DNA from: Neofusicoccum parvum
Taxonomy: Eukaryota; Ascomycota; Dothideomycetes; Botryosphaeriales; Botryosphaeriaceae
Assembly (NCBI GenBank): GCA_020912385.1
Contig: CP087215.1
Span: 186,001-250,000, forward strand
Direction of reading: 5' to 3'
DNA: 64,000 nt
Position 1 is the stretch's first letter, and every line of letters begins with the position of its first letter. Below are positions 23,003 to 34,237 of this stretch, in pieces. A program made the translations under genes and the position numbers. The notes beneath the pieces are model-generated. The model did no database searches, was not told the DNA's origin, and saw nothing but the letters and a program-made list of their open reading frames with translations.

Positions 23003-24696
23003 TTAACGCTTCGCCGGAGTAAGACGAACATTGAGCGGAGGCTTATTCCACAGCGTCCACACCTTCTGGTCGGACCAGTTAAGAGATTCATCACATAGCT
23101 CTATATCATACGTCCAAAGCATAATGGACAAGATCAACCTGATCTCATGATATGCCAAGCTATGAAAAAGTGAGCTTCAAGCATCCATCAGGGACAACGC
23201 TGGCCATATAAAGACTTACTTTTTACCAAGACAGTTTCTTGGGCCATACGAGAACGGCTCGAACACATCTCGCTTGTCGCACTCATACTCAGGCGCACCC
23301 ATCCAACGTTCGGGAACAAAGGAGTCGGGATCGCGGAAATTGGAGGGGGAATTATAAGCAGAGTAATGATGGACATAAACCCTCGTCTGTAAATAAATGA
23401 CCACGTTAATAAGAAGCCAGGTAGGGAATATCAGGAGGAAAGATGGACACTTACGCCTCCAGGTACCCACTGCCCACAGATAGCCGCTCCGCCTTCAGCA
23501 ACTTTCCTCGGCGTGCCGATCGGCGCCGGCGGATACATGCGGAGTGCCTCCTCAATGCAAGCATGCAGATACGGCAGCTGCTGCAGGTTCACCAGATTCA
23601 TATCCCGCAAGTCGGTAAACGCGCCACGAATCTCATCGACCAGCTTGCGCATCTTGTCCGGGCTGCGCAGCAAGTAATACGTGAGGCCGCTCAGCGACGT
23701 GGCCGTCGTCTCGGTGCCGGCAAGCATGAAGAAGACGGAGTTCGAATGCATACGCGACTCGTCCAGCTGTCCGCCATCGCGCAGCACGAGGCTCCAGATA
23801 TCGTGGTGGCCATCATCACGGACCTTGGCCAGCCGACGCGTGACGCGGTCGATCGAATTCCTAACATGCAGCCTCTGCGAGTCCACGAGCGACCGGGGCA
23901 CGACGAGGCGCCACAGGGGGCCGAGCCAGGTGTACTCGCGCGCCACCCTCACCAAGTCGAGCGCCTTGACGTTCGCGAAGACGGCCTGGATCCACGGCGA
24001 CAGCGCGGAGCTCTCCAGCAGGTGCAGCGGCTCGCCGAACGTCAGGTCGCCCATGATGTCGAACGTCGTGCAGTTGTACAGCGTCACCAGGTCGCTCGTG
24101 CCGCCCGCCGCCGCCGCCGCCGCCGCCGCCACCCGCCCCAGCTGCTCCGCGTACCGCCGGATCAGCGGCTCCTGCGCCACCAGCGCCTTGTGCGAGAACG
24201 CGTTCGCGAAGATCCGGCGCACCCGCCCGTGCGTGGCGTCGTCGTGCTCGGTCTGGAGCGTCGGTCCGCCTGTTGCGGATGGCGGGCTGTACCATCGCGT
24301 GTCCTTGCCGTGGCTGGGCTTGCCGCCCACGCGGTGCCCGAAGATGTCCTTCCAGGCGCGGGCGTCGATGTAGCTGAGCTCGTTGGGGTTGACGCGGACG
24401 ATGGGGCCGTACTTTTGGTGCAGGCTGTGGATCCATCGCGTCTGGTTTCCGCGGATGGCGTGGTACCAGTACGGCGCCTGGGTGAGGGCGCTCAGCTTGG
24501 GGCCTGGGTATTTTGCCATCGGGCTGAGGTACCAGTTGTACATCAACATCCAGGTGAAGTGGATGAGACCCTAGGTGCTCTTGTTAGCGAATGCTCGCCG
24601 ACGACGGCAAATGCTTACCAGAACGAGTAGCCCTGCCACAACATTTCGGGGCGTCGAGACCTGGAGAGGTCGGTCAAATGTATCGTTTCCCGTCAT
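23003..24696 (-). CDS. Cytochrome P450 monooxygenase
   Basis: Four exons are supported: 24619-24696, 23455-24570, 23220-23386 and 23003-23159. The introns are 48, 68 and 60 bp with GTAAG donors; the sum is 505 residues, normal for a microsomal P450. The first exon supplies the N-terminal membrane anchor ([19 protein letters not shown]), followed by KYPGPKL. Diagnostic motifs are AGTETTAT (I-helix oxygen-binding), EEALR (ExxR), PERWMG and [11 protein letters not shown] (heme Cys loop). A run of nine Ala at about residue 165 comes from a GCC repeat near 24104-24130. The sequence resembles CYP65-like secondary-metabolism P450s. It lies at the left end of the region that ends with the UstYa/precursor pair and next to a Zn2Cys6 regulator, so a tailoring role on a secondary metabolite is likely but unproven. 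Confidence 0.9.
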
Positions 24697-25232
24697 TTCA
24701 AATCAATCTTCTTCCTTTGCTGCAGAAAGCTCAAGTTTGAAGGGTGTATTAATACTTACAGGCTAGAAGGGGACGAAGGTAGATGTCGCTGTCGACATCT
24801 CGGCTCGGTGGTTTCACAACCACCGAGCAACCCCGGTCTGCTCGGTTTTCGGTTGTTGTCAAAAACCGAAAGATCCTCAGGGATCATTGACGTCTTCAGG
24901 AGAATGGCACATGCAGACAGACCGCAACTTGAGTGAAGGTATCCATTCGAAGCCCCACCTGCCCGTCGCTGTCGATACCAGGGGCAGCATCAGGCCCTCG
25001 GCTCACCGTCAACCAGACCGGTAAAGTCAATCAACGCAGCTAGGTGTCCTCAAATTAACTTAGAAGTGTAATTGATCTATTTTTAGGCTTGGAGTCTCTT
25101 GCTATATATTTAGAGTGTGAAATGTGGTAGATAGATATTTTTGAAATGCTAGCAAATGAGTTCAGAGAACCTGCTTCTGAAAAACAGACATCCGCCACCG
25201 TGATTCAGATAAAATTTAGGCGTTCGAGAAGA
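24697..25232. other. P450 promoter / regulator 3' flank
   Basis: About 540 bp without a gene. It contains the palindrome array and, further right, AT-rich sequence. Confidence 0.6.
24781..24885. promoter_or_regulatory. Four consecutive palindromes in the P450 upstream region
   Basis: Within 105 bp, 85-190 bp before the P450 start, lie four perfect inverted repeats: AGATGTCG/CGACATCT (24781-24800, 4-base loop), CTCGGTGGTT/AACCACCGAG (24804-24827, 4-base loop), TTTCGGTT/AACCGAAA (24847-24871, 9-base loop) and GATCC/GGATC (24872-24885). The middle two contain facing CGG and CCG half-sites, the usual target form of Zn2Cys6 dimers. Such a factor is encoded in the next gene. Operator function is inference. 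Confidence 0.5.
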
Positions 25233-27261
25233 TTATGCATCCTCCCAAATGGCACCAGTGTCAAACTCGTCCCATACTGCCTGCCATTCCGACCACGGCA
25301 AGGTGCTCTCGTCGACGGAGAATTCAGGCATGACGAAGGTATTCTGCCTCTCGGATGATGTTTCATTGCCGCCTGTGCACGATGGTAGCCCCGAAAAACG
25401 ACTGGGAGAGAGCACATGGCCATCTCTGGCGTGGTTTTCGCCAGCTGTCGCTGCACCCATTCTGATTTCGCGCGCTTGAGCCATCAACTCGTGCAAAGGT
25501 CGCAACAACAGTGACGTCTTTGAGTCCGGAGAGCTGTCTAAAGGCGGCAGTGATATTTCTGTGATCGTCTCCCACGCCCGTTGAGCTAACTCGTCGTCTC
25601 TGCCATCGCAAAGCTGGAGAAGCACGTAGCAAAGCTGGTGCCACTGGCGGGGCGAACGGAAAAGCATGCTGCGTTGAGATACACGCGGATCTGTCATGAT
25701 CACTTGCCCTGATTCAAGGCATTCCAGAGAGTTCGTGAAAAGTCTGTCTACGATTTCATGCGGAAGTTCGAGGCCGCGGCGGAGACTGCGGAATGGCCGG
25801 TAAAGGAGGAGCCAAATCTTTGAGAGCAGGAACCGAAATACGGCTGTGCCAATCAGAAACAACGGGTGCTCGCTGTTTCGAGGATGGAGATAAGTGTTGA
25901 CAATGTTCTCAGCAAAGTCTGCAACGCAGCGTTCCTTGTGGGCGAGCCCCCCAGCTATCGCTGCACCTGGTTTGAGGCGTCGCAGAAGGCGGACCATCTC
26001 AAAACGGATCAAAGAGCAAGTGATCTCCGTATACTCAAGAGATGTCTCTGGTAGGTGTTGCATGTTCGGGCTGAGATCATTGTCGCGGACGTTGAGTGGA
26101 GGGTGGGTGTCGAAAGCCATGTCCAGCGTTGTACATTCCACACCGCAGCGTTCGGAGGCCATGAGATCGAAGAAGCAGATCTGCCACCACAACCGACGGC
26201 GCATCTCAACTGCAAAGGGAGAAAGAGCAAAGTGAGAGCCATCGCGGTGAAGGCCCATTTGCTGAGCTACTCGTAGTGCCAGACCAGACATGGGCCATAG
26301 CTCTTCTGACTCGGTTCCGGGCATACTACCAAGGAAGAGAACAAAAGCCTGGAGGACAGAAATGTCCTTAGTCCGTAGTAAGCTGGCCTTCTGAAGCGAA
26401 TATTGGGTGGCAAGCCTATATTTGAGGAGCAGAGTGCGCTTGTCTTCCCCGAGTTCACGCTTGCACTCTTCATCCGACAGGCTTGCAGTAGCACTGTAGC
26501 ACATGGCAAAGATGAGAGGTGTGGGAGCCTTGTTGGTTCTCGCAGATACGTCTCCATATGCCAGGAAAGACGCAGACTCAGTCGGCAGGTGTAGAATCTT
26601 GATGTGCGGGTCGACTCTTTGAGCGTATTTGTCCAGATAGAATGGAATTTGGGCCGCTGGTGGGAGGTACACAAGAGGTGCCACGTCCGGAATCCCTTGG
26701 CCCCAGATCAGCCCGAAGCCGCTAGGGGGAGGGGTTTCCTGAAGCGAACAACCGACATCAGCCTCGCCTTTCTCGGCAAGCACCGTTCCAAGCTCCTCGA
26801 CCTGGCACAAGGATATCCTTAGCATAACGCGCTGGCGGGAAAACGGCCATGGGTCTCACTTCGTCATGGAATCTTGCAAGAGTACCGTTCGTTGTGTATT
26901 TCGTTGCTCCGTGGCAGATTTCCAGCGCTCCGAAGCTCTCGGTGATAGACCAAACTTTATTGGCCGCCGCCAGGCTTGATTCTGCACCATCGCTCGTTTC
27001 GGAGCTCGTGTTTGCCTCAGAAGTGGTTCGATCGGCCACTCGTTCTTCTGACGTTGCCGCACCGGCTCGCAAAGATTGGACGACGCCCTCCAAGTCCCTC
27101 ACCCGTCCTACCAGCTGCTGATACGGCGCCGCGCGCGGCCTGCGCATCCGGCGTCTCTCGGTGTACACGCACTCGACATGCAGGCGTACGCAGTTGGAAC
27201 AAGGGTGTTTCTTGTCGCAACGTACCTTGCGCCGCCTGCAGATTGCGCATGTCGGCAGCAT
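25233..27261 (-). CDS. Zn2Cys6 fungal-specific transcription factor
   Basis: Two exons (26860-27261 and 25233-26801) with a 58-bp intron (donor GTGAGA, acceptor GCCAG) give 656 residues. The N-terminus is a binuclear zinc cluster with exact C-x2-C-x6-C-x5-C-x2-C-x6-C spacing (CAICRRRKVRC...CSNC...C), followed by a basic linker and a heptad-like dimer segment (VGRVRDLEGVVQSL). The middle carries the fungal_trans domain (LRVAQQMGLHRDG, EMRRRLWWQICFFDLMASERCG). Such factors bind paired CGG triplets and often control the cluster they sit in. Paired CGG palindromes occur in the adjacent P450 promoter. An intron-free reading would create a different exon junction and is rejected because the spliced product keeps both domains in frame. 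Confidence 0.9.
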
Positions 27262-28143
27262 GGATGTTGTTCCTGGGTGTCAAAGTGGGCGCTGGTAGGT
27301 TCGTTTAGCGTGACTTTTGATGACTTCCTGGCAACTGTGAGCCCCTCAAGTTCATCCGTGGGCGGTCTGACGTGGGTTCCGCGGACCATTGTGCACAAGC
27401 GTGGTTCACATGCTCTTCGCGCCACGAAGCAGTTTCAGATGCCAAGTCAGGAGGCCGATGCGCTTTGGCGGACCGTTAGTACCCGCCGAGGACCGTTCGT
27501 ACCCGCCGACGATCTCATACCAGGGGTAGTTGCTACATTGCAATTAGCGTAGTAAAAAATGTCTCAGCTCTCTTGGCTAGCCGTGCAGTTTTCGTGTTTG
27601 AAAGCAAACGACAGTTTTTGTTGAAGGAGATAGTCTGCTGGACTTCGCATTTTCCAGCAGTGAGAAAGCCGCATTGCCACCTTTCAAACCACCAGTGGCC
27701 ACGGTAAAGTCAACATACGTAGTACACTAGTTGCATCTGGCGATGATTTCCATTCTGCGGGTTTTCTTCCGTCAGATCGGACCTACATCGGGACAGGTGG
27801 TATCAGGCGCCCTGGGGTATTTAGGAGCTGCAGTTGCAGGTACTCATATGTTGAGTCAAGGCAGGGCAGCTGTCAGAATATATAGGGTCACCTATTAGCA
27901 CCAGTCATTAGTGCGGTGTCTGGTGGCCATGCACTTCACGCATTGCGTCCTTGCAAGAGCTAAGCTTCTCAGCTCAGCTCCTTAGAAATCATCCATCAAT
28001 AGGCCAATATCACGAGTATGTTATGACGCCCGTGACAGTCATGAAACCAGAAGCATGGCTGTACCTCGGCGTCAAATACAAGATGTTCAACGAACATAGA
28101 TAGTACTATCTACACTTACAATAGTCTAGCTGATTCTTTCTTT
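27262..28143. other. Regulator upstream region
   Basis: About 880 bp, no gene. A short direct repeat of GACCGTTNGTACCCGCCGA occurs twice at about 27470-27510. Confidence 0.5.
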
Positions 28144-29292
28144 CTACACCACACGCGCCGTGTACGCGCTCGTCCTCTCCGCCTCCGGCCGCGCATCCCA
28201 CTCCTTCAGCACCGCCGGCAGCTCATCCTGCTCCCAGCTCTCCCAAATACTCTTCTCCCTCGGCGCCCACCCCATCTCCCGCAGCCGCACCGCGCGACTC
28301 CTCGAATTCAGCCCGATCGCCGGCCCCGTCCCCGCCGCAAACAGCTGATCCCAATCGCCCTTCTCTCGATCAAACGACCTGACCTCCGGCGCGGGCAAGC
28401 GTCCGCACTTCACCAAGCTCTCCGCCACGCCCTCGGCGACCTCCTTCCACGAAAACTCGCGGCCATTCTCGCAGAAGAAGTACGGGTTCGCGCGCAGCGC
28501 CGCGTCGTCATCCGGCCCGCGCTCCAGCGCGTGCAGCAGGACGACGTAGGCGCGAGCCAGGTCCTTGACGTGGATCTGGGACTCGACGCTCAGGCCGGCG
28601 CCGACGTGGCCGGCCCAACCGCGCACGAGCGCGAAGCGCGCGATCGTCGGCAGCTGGATGGTCAGGCGGCCGTGCCGCTCGTTCCAGCCGTAGATCTCGG
28701 GCGGGATCATGATGGCCAGCTTGGCGGCGGCGCCCAGCTCGGAGCGCGCGGCCTGCGCGATGGCCAGGTCGACGAAGCGGTGGGGTTGCGTGGCGGGGAG
28801 GCCGTCGATGGCGGCGGGGTCGGCGTCGCTGTAGATCGCGTCGCCTTTGTATGCGCCGAGGGCGTTGTCGTCGAGGAGGGAGGTGCCTGATGTGTGGATG
28901 TAGATGGTTTTTTTGGAGGCGGCGGCGCGCTGTCGGATTCCGTCGAGGATGGCTTCGACTGAGGCGAGGTGGTCTGCGGTCGCGGTGTGGATGACGATCT
29001 GGAGGTAGGATTATTAATCAGCGGGGACGGGGGCTTAATGAGAGAAATGATGGGGGCGTAGCTGGCGGAGAGAATTAGCTCTACGTACATCGGAGTCCGC
29101 TGTGTGTTGGGAGATGAGCGGCTTGTCGTCCAGGTCACCGAAGATTGCCTGCGCGCCGGACTTTCTGATGCCTGCGGCGTGCTGCTCACGGCGCACGAGC
29201 CCGCTGACTTGGTAGCCCTCGTCGATGAGCAGGTCGAGAACGTTCCAGCCAATGAAGCCGGGCCCGACGATGAAGACCTTCTTGCCAGACAT
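28144..29292 (-). CDS. NAD(P)-binding epimerase/reductase (extended SDR-like)
   Basis: Two exons (29089-29292 and 28144-28998) with a 90-bp intron (donor GTACGT, acceptor TCCAG) give 352 residues. The N-terminus is a Rossmann fold with VFIVGPGFIGWNVLDLL (GxGxxG-type loop), and a later strand reads TIYIHTSGTSLL. IPPEIYGW sits where extended SDRs/epimerases carry their PxxIYG motif. SQIHVKDLARAYVVLLHALE is the conserved C-terminal block of the NAD-dependent epimerase/dehydratase family. These enzymes act on carbonyl or sugar-nucleotide substrates with NAD(P)H in the cytosol; the substrate is not predictable. An upstream in-frame ATG at 29307 adds five residues and is equally possible. It could serve the neighbouring biosynthetic genes. 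Confidence 0.85.
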
Positions 29293-30400
29293 TTTGGGGT
29301 GAAGCATGCAGCTGTTTCGTGAAGAGGGAGCGGTGCGGGGTACAAATCTCTGATATAGAGCGGGACGGCGAATTGATAGTCGTGGTTGACCTCACGTTGT
29401 TGGTGGGTCGTCGGATATCGGTTACCTACAGAGGATATTGCGTCCGACCGCTAACGCGAAGGATTTCGTGCATTTCAACAGCGAATTGTTGTGATTGGTT
29501 GGAAATGGCAGGATTCGCTTGTGTCAACGGTAAACAGGGCTCTGAGACACGGAAAAGACACATTGACAGCTTCACCCGCTCCTTCTCCCCACTCCTCACC
29601 CTGCCTCAACAACAGTCGACTGTGCGTATCCCAGTCGCTCCGCTATCGCCAAGAAAATTTAATAAAGATACCCAGTAATACCGGGCTTCTAACCGAAATG
29701 CTTAAATCCACGAGGACAGGTTAAATTTAAGCATATTTGTTTGGTTTACCGCGTTTCAGGTTTACTAAATTTCGTGCTTCTTTATAGTTATCTTCGAGAT
29801 GGTGATCATGAACGGCAGTTACCCGCTGCCAGACCTTAATGTCTTTAACCACGGCTCTGATAAAGAGACAGATTAAATCTGTCGATGAAGCACCCCCGAA
29901 TATAAAACGATAGCGCTCAAATAGCTATAGATGCAGCAGGAGTTTTAAATCGCAACTCCAATGTCAGGTCTATGGTGGAGGTATCTTCATCTTAATGATG
30001 TAATCCACTTAACGAAAATGTCACAGGCAGAACAGTCGCAACAACCGGACTTAATATACTAGAGGTGCTTGCGCCAGTTCGTACTGCCTCGAAGCGCAGT
30101 GGTATCCTGCTTAGTGTCTCGCACAGGAGTCCTGGGCAGGATGCTGCTTCTACCCGCATAATTTGCAAACAACGAAGGGCTACAACGAGAAGAAAGGCGA
30201 CATGCAATTAAAGCTTGATCACTCGATATGGCAGTGTGCACTCACAAAGCAAGAATGAGCAAGGTGGCGGCCGCGCTAAGTATATTTACCTAAAGAATGG
30301 TCGGGTCTAACGCTACTCGATCCGGACCCCTCTTCTCCCTTCTTCACCCCATCTACCGTGCCAAACAAAGCTGATCAAGATCGCAAATGCCGAAAAGGCT
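29293..30400. other. About 1.1 kb intergenic
   Basis: No gene seen. The part 29640-29960 is AT-rich and holds an inverted repeat ATGCTTAAAT/ATTTAAGCAT (29698-29707 and 29725-29734). Confidence 0.45.
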
Positions 30401-30775
30401 CTAGGAGCTTCCGTTGGTGGAGCAGTCGATGGTCTGCTTGCTGCAGGCGTGCAGCGCCTGGGTCATGTCGTAGTTGGTGCACCCAGAGACAGTGTTGAAG
30501 GTGTAGTGCGCCGTGCCGGCGCTGTCACGGGTGCAGCCCCAGTCGGTGACGTCGCCGCAGCGGCCACGGATGTTGTCGAGGCAGCCGCCGCCGCACTGCT
30601 TGTTGTAGGTGGCGTCGTTGTCGAGGTAGATGCTCCACGTCGCGTAGACGACGCCGAAGTCGTTGGTGCAGGAGTTCGAGCGCTTGACGACTTTGACAGT
30701 CTCGTCGTTGTTGGCAATCGGGGTGGCCATGGTGAGGCCGGCAAGGAGGGCGGCGAGGATGGTTGAGGCGTGCAT
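30401..30775 (-). CDS. Small secreted cysteine-rich protein
   Basis: A single exon of 124 residues starts MHASTILAALLAGLTMATP, a clear signal peptide, followed by a short propeptide ending in VVKR, a Kex2-type site. The mature part has eight Cys (SCTND, QCGGGC, RCGDV, WGCTRD, GCTNY, HACSK, DCSTN) and ends in GSS. Upstream frames that extend the N-terminus lack a signal peptide and are not used. The family is not recognised; an effector or antimicrobial role is possible. It lies inside the candidate cluster region but has no evident biosynthetic link to it. Confidence 0.75.
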   Translation of the reverse strand: MHASTILAALLAGLTMATPIANNDETVKVVKRSNSCTNDFGVVYATWSIYLDNDATYNKQCGGGCLDNIRGRCGDVTDWGCTRDSAGTAHYTFNTVSGCTNYDMTQALHACSKQTIDCSTNGSS

Positions 30776-32248
30776 TGTTGTGACTAGTGGAAAGTTTGCA
30801 GAATGTGCGAGAATTGATTGATGAGTGCTTGGACTGAGTTGGAGCTGAGTGCTGGAGCTGGTGGATGGTGATGAAGCCAAAGAGTGTGGCAGTTGGCCTC
30901 CATTTATACTTGACTCTCGCTACCAGAGTCACCGACGTGGCAATGTCAAGCCTACGTGTGTGATGTTCCATTTCTGTCCGGTCCTCTCAATCTACTACCC
31001 AATGCAGAAAGAGGGCACAAATGTTGACCGTGACAGACAAACAAAATGGTTCACTCTTGAGAACACTTGGGGGCCATACTGGTGGACAGAGGTTTTGGGG
31101 GCTGAAAGCTATGACGACTCTCCAGTCTCGGAAGAACGCGTACTCGCAGGGCTGTACGTGTGGAGATGACTGGGGATGAATGGGAGGCTTTTACTAGGGC
31201 TCCTGCCCAGGCCTCACAATCCTGCGCTCATCAATGCTTCCTTGAGACGTTTTTTCAATACTTCTACTTCAATTGTCACACGAATGGTCCCACATCTCAC
31301 AATGTCTCGCCGGTTGAGGTTTGCTGTAAGCGTAGCTGCCTAGAATGCTGCCAAAGGAGGCTAGGAACCGCGAGCCTTACTGACGATCTTTTTCTGCTAA
31401 GCCTCGGACCCGAGCATCTAGCGGTTGCTTTCAGTATTCGAGAAGATAGCCGTTGACAGATGGAATTCGTATTCTCCACCAGGCTCGGCCATAAAGCTTA
31501 TCCATCGGACTCGGATATAACATCTCCGTAAGTGGGTCCACACCAAAGAATGCCCCGAATAGCGCTAAACACAATTTTTTCGATTCGAAGTTGAACTTAG
31601 CCTTAGTTTTTTAGTCTTTCCAATCCTCGATAGTCAATACTGGTCGGTAACACCACGCGAGTTTAGTGACTGAGCGTTGAGTACTGGTATAGTCTGCACT
31701 TTCGCCCACACGAGCCCCGAAGATACGGAGACATTACGCGTCTATCGTCTGATTCCCGAGGCTACGGTACCTAGCTCCACCTAAAAAGTGCTTAGAAGTG
31801 ATCTGACGGTGCTTGTCACACTTAGCATGGCTAGAATTGGTAGTGCGTCTCCGATTCCGTCCGGGTTGGGCTTAGTACGTTCCCAATACTATGAAATCTT
31901 CCGTAGTGGTGGGAGAGGTGTAGAAAAAAAATTGAAAGTTGATCTCGGACATAAATGAGTAGAACTCGGCGATGTACTGTGAGACCCGAGGCGCATTGGT
32001 ATTCTACAACAAATTCTTCAAAGCAGCCACTCATGTTGCATAGCATACGAGTGTAGTTACATTGGAAATCAGTTTCATTCCTTCCGGCAATCCCATGTAC
32101 CGCGTACACTAGAGAATATGCCATCGTGGAAATCTTGTCGCGTTGTTTGTCGAGGTCGTCTGTGGTTGCAGGGCGCTCATCTGTGAATTATACCACCTGT
32201 CCCTTCGTGTTCAAAACTCATATGTTCAGGTAGTGCTGTCGTCCGTAT

Positions 32249-32297
32249 GGTGTCTCATCGTCTGTCCTGAACCAAAACGGACGGATGATGAGACACC
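32249..32297. repeat. 19-bp hairpin
   Basis: GGTGTCTCATCGTCTGTCC (32249-32267) and its near-complement (32279-32297) pair over 19 bases with two mismatches around an 11-base loop. No target duplication was identified. Its role is unknown. Confidence 0.55.
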
Positions 32298-32908
32298 CTG
32301 GTCACGTGGCATGACGACCTTGAATCTGTCCGTACTACAGTTTAACCGCTATCTATCTTCAACTGCTCAACTAAGTGAAGAGCAGCGCAATCGACCACTT
32401 TTACTCCCCTCCCGCTCATCACTGTGTCGATGCAGCATTTGTGTCATGTGCGCGGCGGCATCGGAAGATGCCGTCACCGTGGCAATTCGACCAGCGAGGC
32501 GAGATTGTGGGGCAGGATGCAAAGCCACATGTCGAAAGGGCGTCCGTGGCGACGAAGGTGCCGATGAAACTGCCAATCTGCGTTAGCTTGGGAGCATCCC
32601 TTGCTGTGTCAACTGGCTACCGCGCTGCCAGGGCTTCCTACTACAGAAAGTCAAGGAGACATCACATGCGTCGGATGTTGTGGTGTGGATGTGTCTCGAG
32701 CGAGAGAGAAAGAGACTGGGAACTTCGAGGCATTTGCGCTGTTGGGCCTTGCAGGATGGCATGCATTGTTGTGTTCCGGTCCTCGTTCCACGGCGGCGTG
32801 TCCAGCCACAGGGGTGAAGACGCTAGCAGTCAGCTACACCAGCCCGCTGCACGATCACTTGAATCTGTCCTACACAGCCCCCCGTTACAGCGCAGCCGTC
32901 GTGCAGCC

Positions 32909-33015
32909 TTAGTCACTAGTCACTCTTAGTCACTTCAGCCCATCGTTACTGTGCAGACATTGTGCAGACGTTGTGCAGATGTTGTTCAGCATTGGTTACT
33001 AGTCAGCATGAGTCA
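32909..33015. promoter_or_regulatory. AP-1/Yap1-like motif cluster upstream of the GST
   Basis: TTAGTCA occurs at 32909-32915 and 32926-32932, and TGAGTCA at 33009-33015, 190-300 bp before the GST start. TTAGTCA is the complement of the Yap1-type TGACTAA site and TGAGTCA is the AP-1/Gcn4 core. Oxidative-stress control of the GST is a reasonable inference. Confidence 0.45.
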
Positions 33016-33202
33016 TAATGAATCCCTTGGGTCTGCGCCACATTAAGCTTAGCGAAATCGACTATAAGAAATCCAGTCGCCACCAGCCAAACAGGAAATA
33101 AGCAAGCCACTTGGGTCTGTTCTACTCAACCACCAAACCATTTCCCTCCTCAGAGACAAAATATCCAGCCTCCAGGAAATCTCATTTTCATCATTCACCA
33201 CC

Positions 33203-34042
33203 ATGTCGACGACCTCAGTTCCATCCAGCCCTATCATCTTCCATGACATCGCCCTGCGTCCCCCGGTGGAGAAAAACTGCTGCTCGCCAAACCCCTGGAA
33301 AACCCGAATGGCTCTCAACTTCAAGGGTCTCCCATACACGACCACATGGGTGGCTCTACCCGACATCCCCAAAGTCCGCAGCAGCCTCAAAGTGCCACCT
33401 TGCCGCAAATTCGCCGACGGCACCGACTTCTTCACGTTACCCATCATCCAGGATCCCGCCACCGACTCGCTGGTCGGCGACTCCTTCGACATCGCCGTCT
33501 ACCTGCAGAAAAACTACCCGGACTCGGGCGCGGGCGACCTCTTCCCGCCTCAGACGATCGACTACGTCTTCGAGAACGAGTTCACGCTGCTCGTGCCGCT
33601 GTCGGACTGCCGCGACAGCGACTTCCCCGAGTACGCCCGGTTCAACGTGAACGTCGACGCGGCCTTCAGCGCGCATGCCCAGCTCACGGTCGGGGGGTTT
33701 CCGTTCAATCAGGCCACTGCGGAGGCCACGAAGGCCGAGTTCGTCCGGCGCGCCGGTGTTACGTGCTGGGAGGACTTTGCGCTGGAAGGCGAGGCGCGGG
33801 AGAAGACGAAGGACTCGTTCCGGAGCATGCTTGGCGATCTGGCTAAGCTGTTCTTGAGGGACACCAGTGGGCCGTTTCTGCTCGGGAAAAGGGCTAGCTA
33901 TGCGGACTTTATCGTTAATGGGTGGCTGCAGATGATGCGTGTAACTCTGCCGAAGAGTGAATGGGAGGAGGTGAGAAGTTGGCATGGGGGTGTTTTTGGG
34001 AAGTTGCATGATGCATTAGAGGTGTATGCGGAGGTGAAATAG
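33203..34042 (+). CDS. Glutathione S-transferase-like protein
   Basis: A single exon of 279 residues with a good start context (CCACCATGT). The N-terminal thioredoxin-like half shows NPWKTRMALNFKGLPYTTTWVAL, FFTLPIIQDP and LVGDSFDIAVYLQKNYP, which match the GST N-domain glutathione-binding loops (the cis-Pro in LPIIQDP and the D-S pair). The C-terminal half is helical and contains LLGKRASYADFIVNGWL, the GST C-domain cap motif. Fungal members of this type conjugate or deglutathionylate reactive intermediates. Some secondary-metabolite clusters include them. It is 1.2 kb from the UstYa gene, and upstream AP-1-like sites suggest stress control. Confidence 0.88.
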   Translation: MSTTSVPSSPIIFHDIALRPPVEKNCCSPNPWKTRMALNFKGLPYTTTWVALPDIPKVRSSLKVPPCRKFADGTDFFTLPIIQDPATDSLVGDSFDIAVYLQKNYPDSGAGDLFPPQTIDYVFENEFTLLVPLSDCRDSDFPEYARFNVNVDAAFSAHAQLTVGGFPFNQATAEATKAEFVRRAGVTCWEDFALEGEAREKTKDSFRSMLGDLAKLFLRDTSGPFLLGKRASYADFIVNGWLQMMRVTLPKSEWEEVRSWHGGVFGKLHDALEVYAEVK

Positions 34043-34237
34043 GTTGTTGAGTCAAATTTGGTGGAAACAGTAAGCATATATTTAGCCTCGCTACCATAAT
34101 TTCCCAATTTCATGTGCCACTCAGGACAATTTTCTTTTCTCTTCTAAGGATCAAAGATAACAATGAGAGAGTTATTAAAAATTCCGTTTCATTTACATTC
34201 CCGAGCCACCGACATGCAGCAAACCCCCCAAACCCCC

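Larger units (their letters stand above)
30776..33202. other. About 2.4 kb intergenic
   Basis: No gene supported. It contains a near-perfect hairpin at 32249-32297, AP-1-like motifs at 32909-33015, and a 12-bp TGTGCAGACGT-type repeat (four units, about 32950-32990) upstream of the GST. Confidence 0.45.

Noticed and set aside
23443..24630. 395-codon plus-strand frame
   Set aside because: Antisense of the P450 coding exon; Arg/His/Pro-rich composition from GC-rich codons and no domain.
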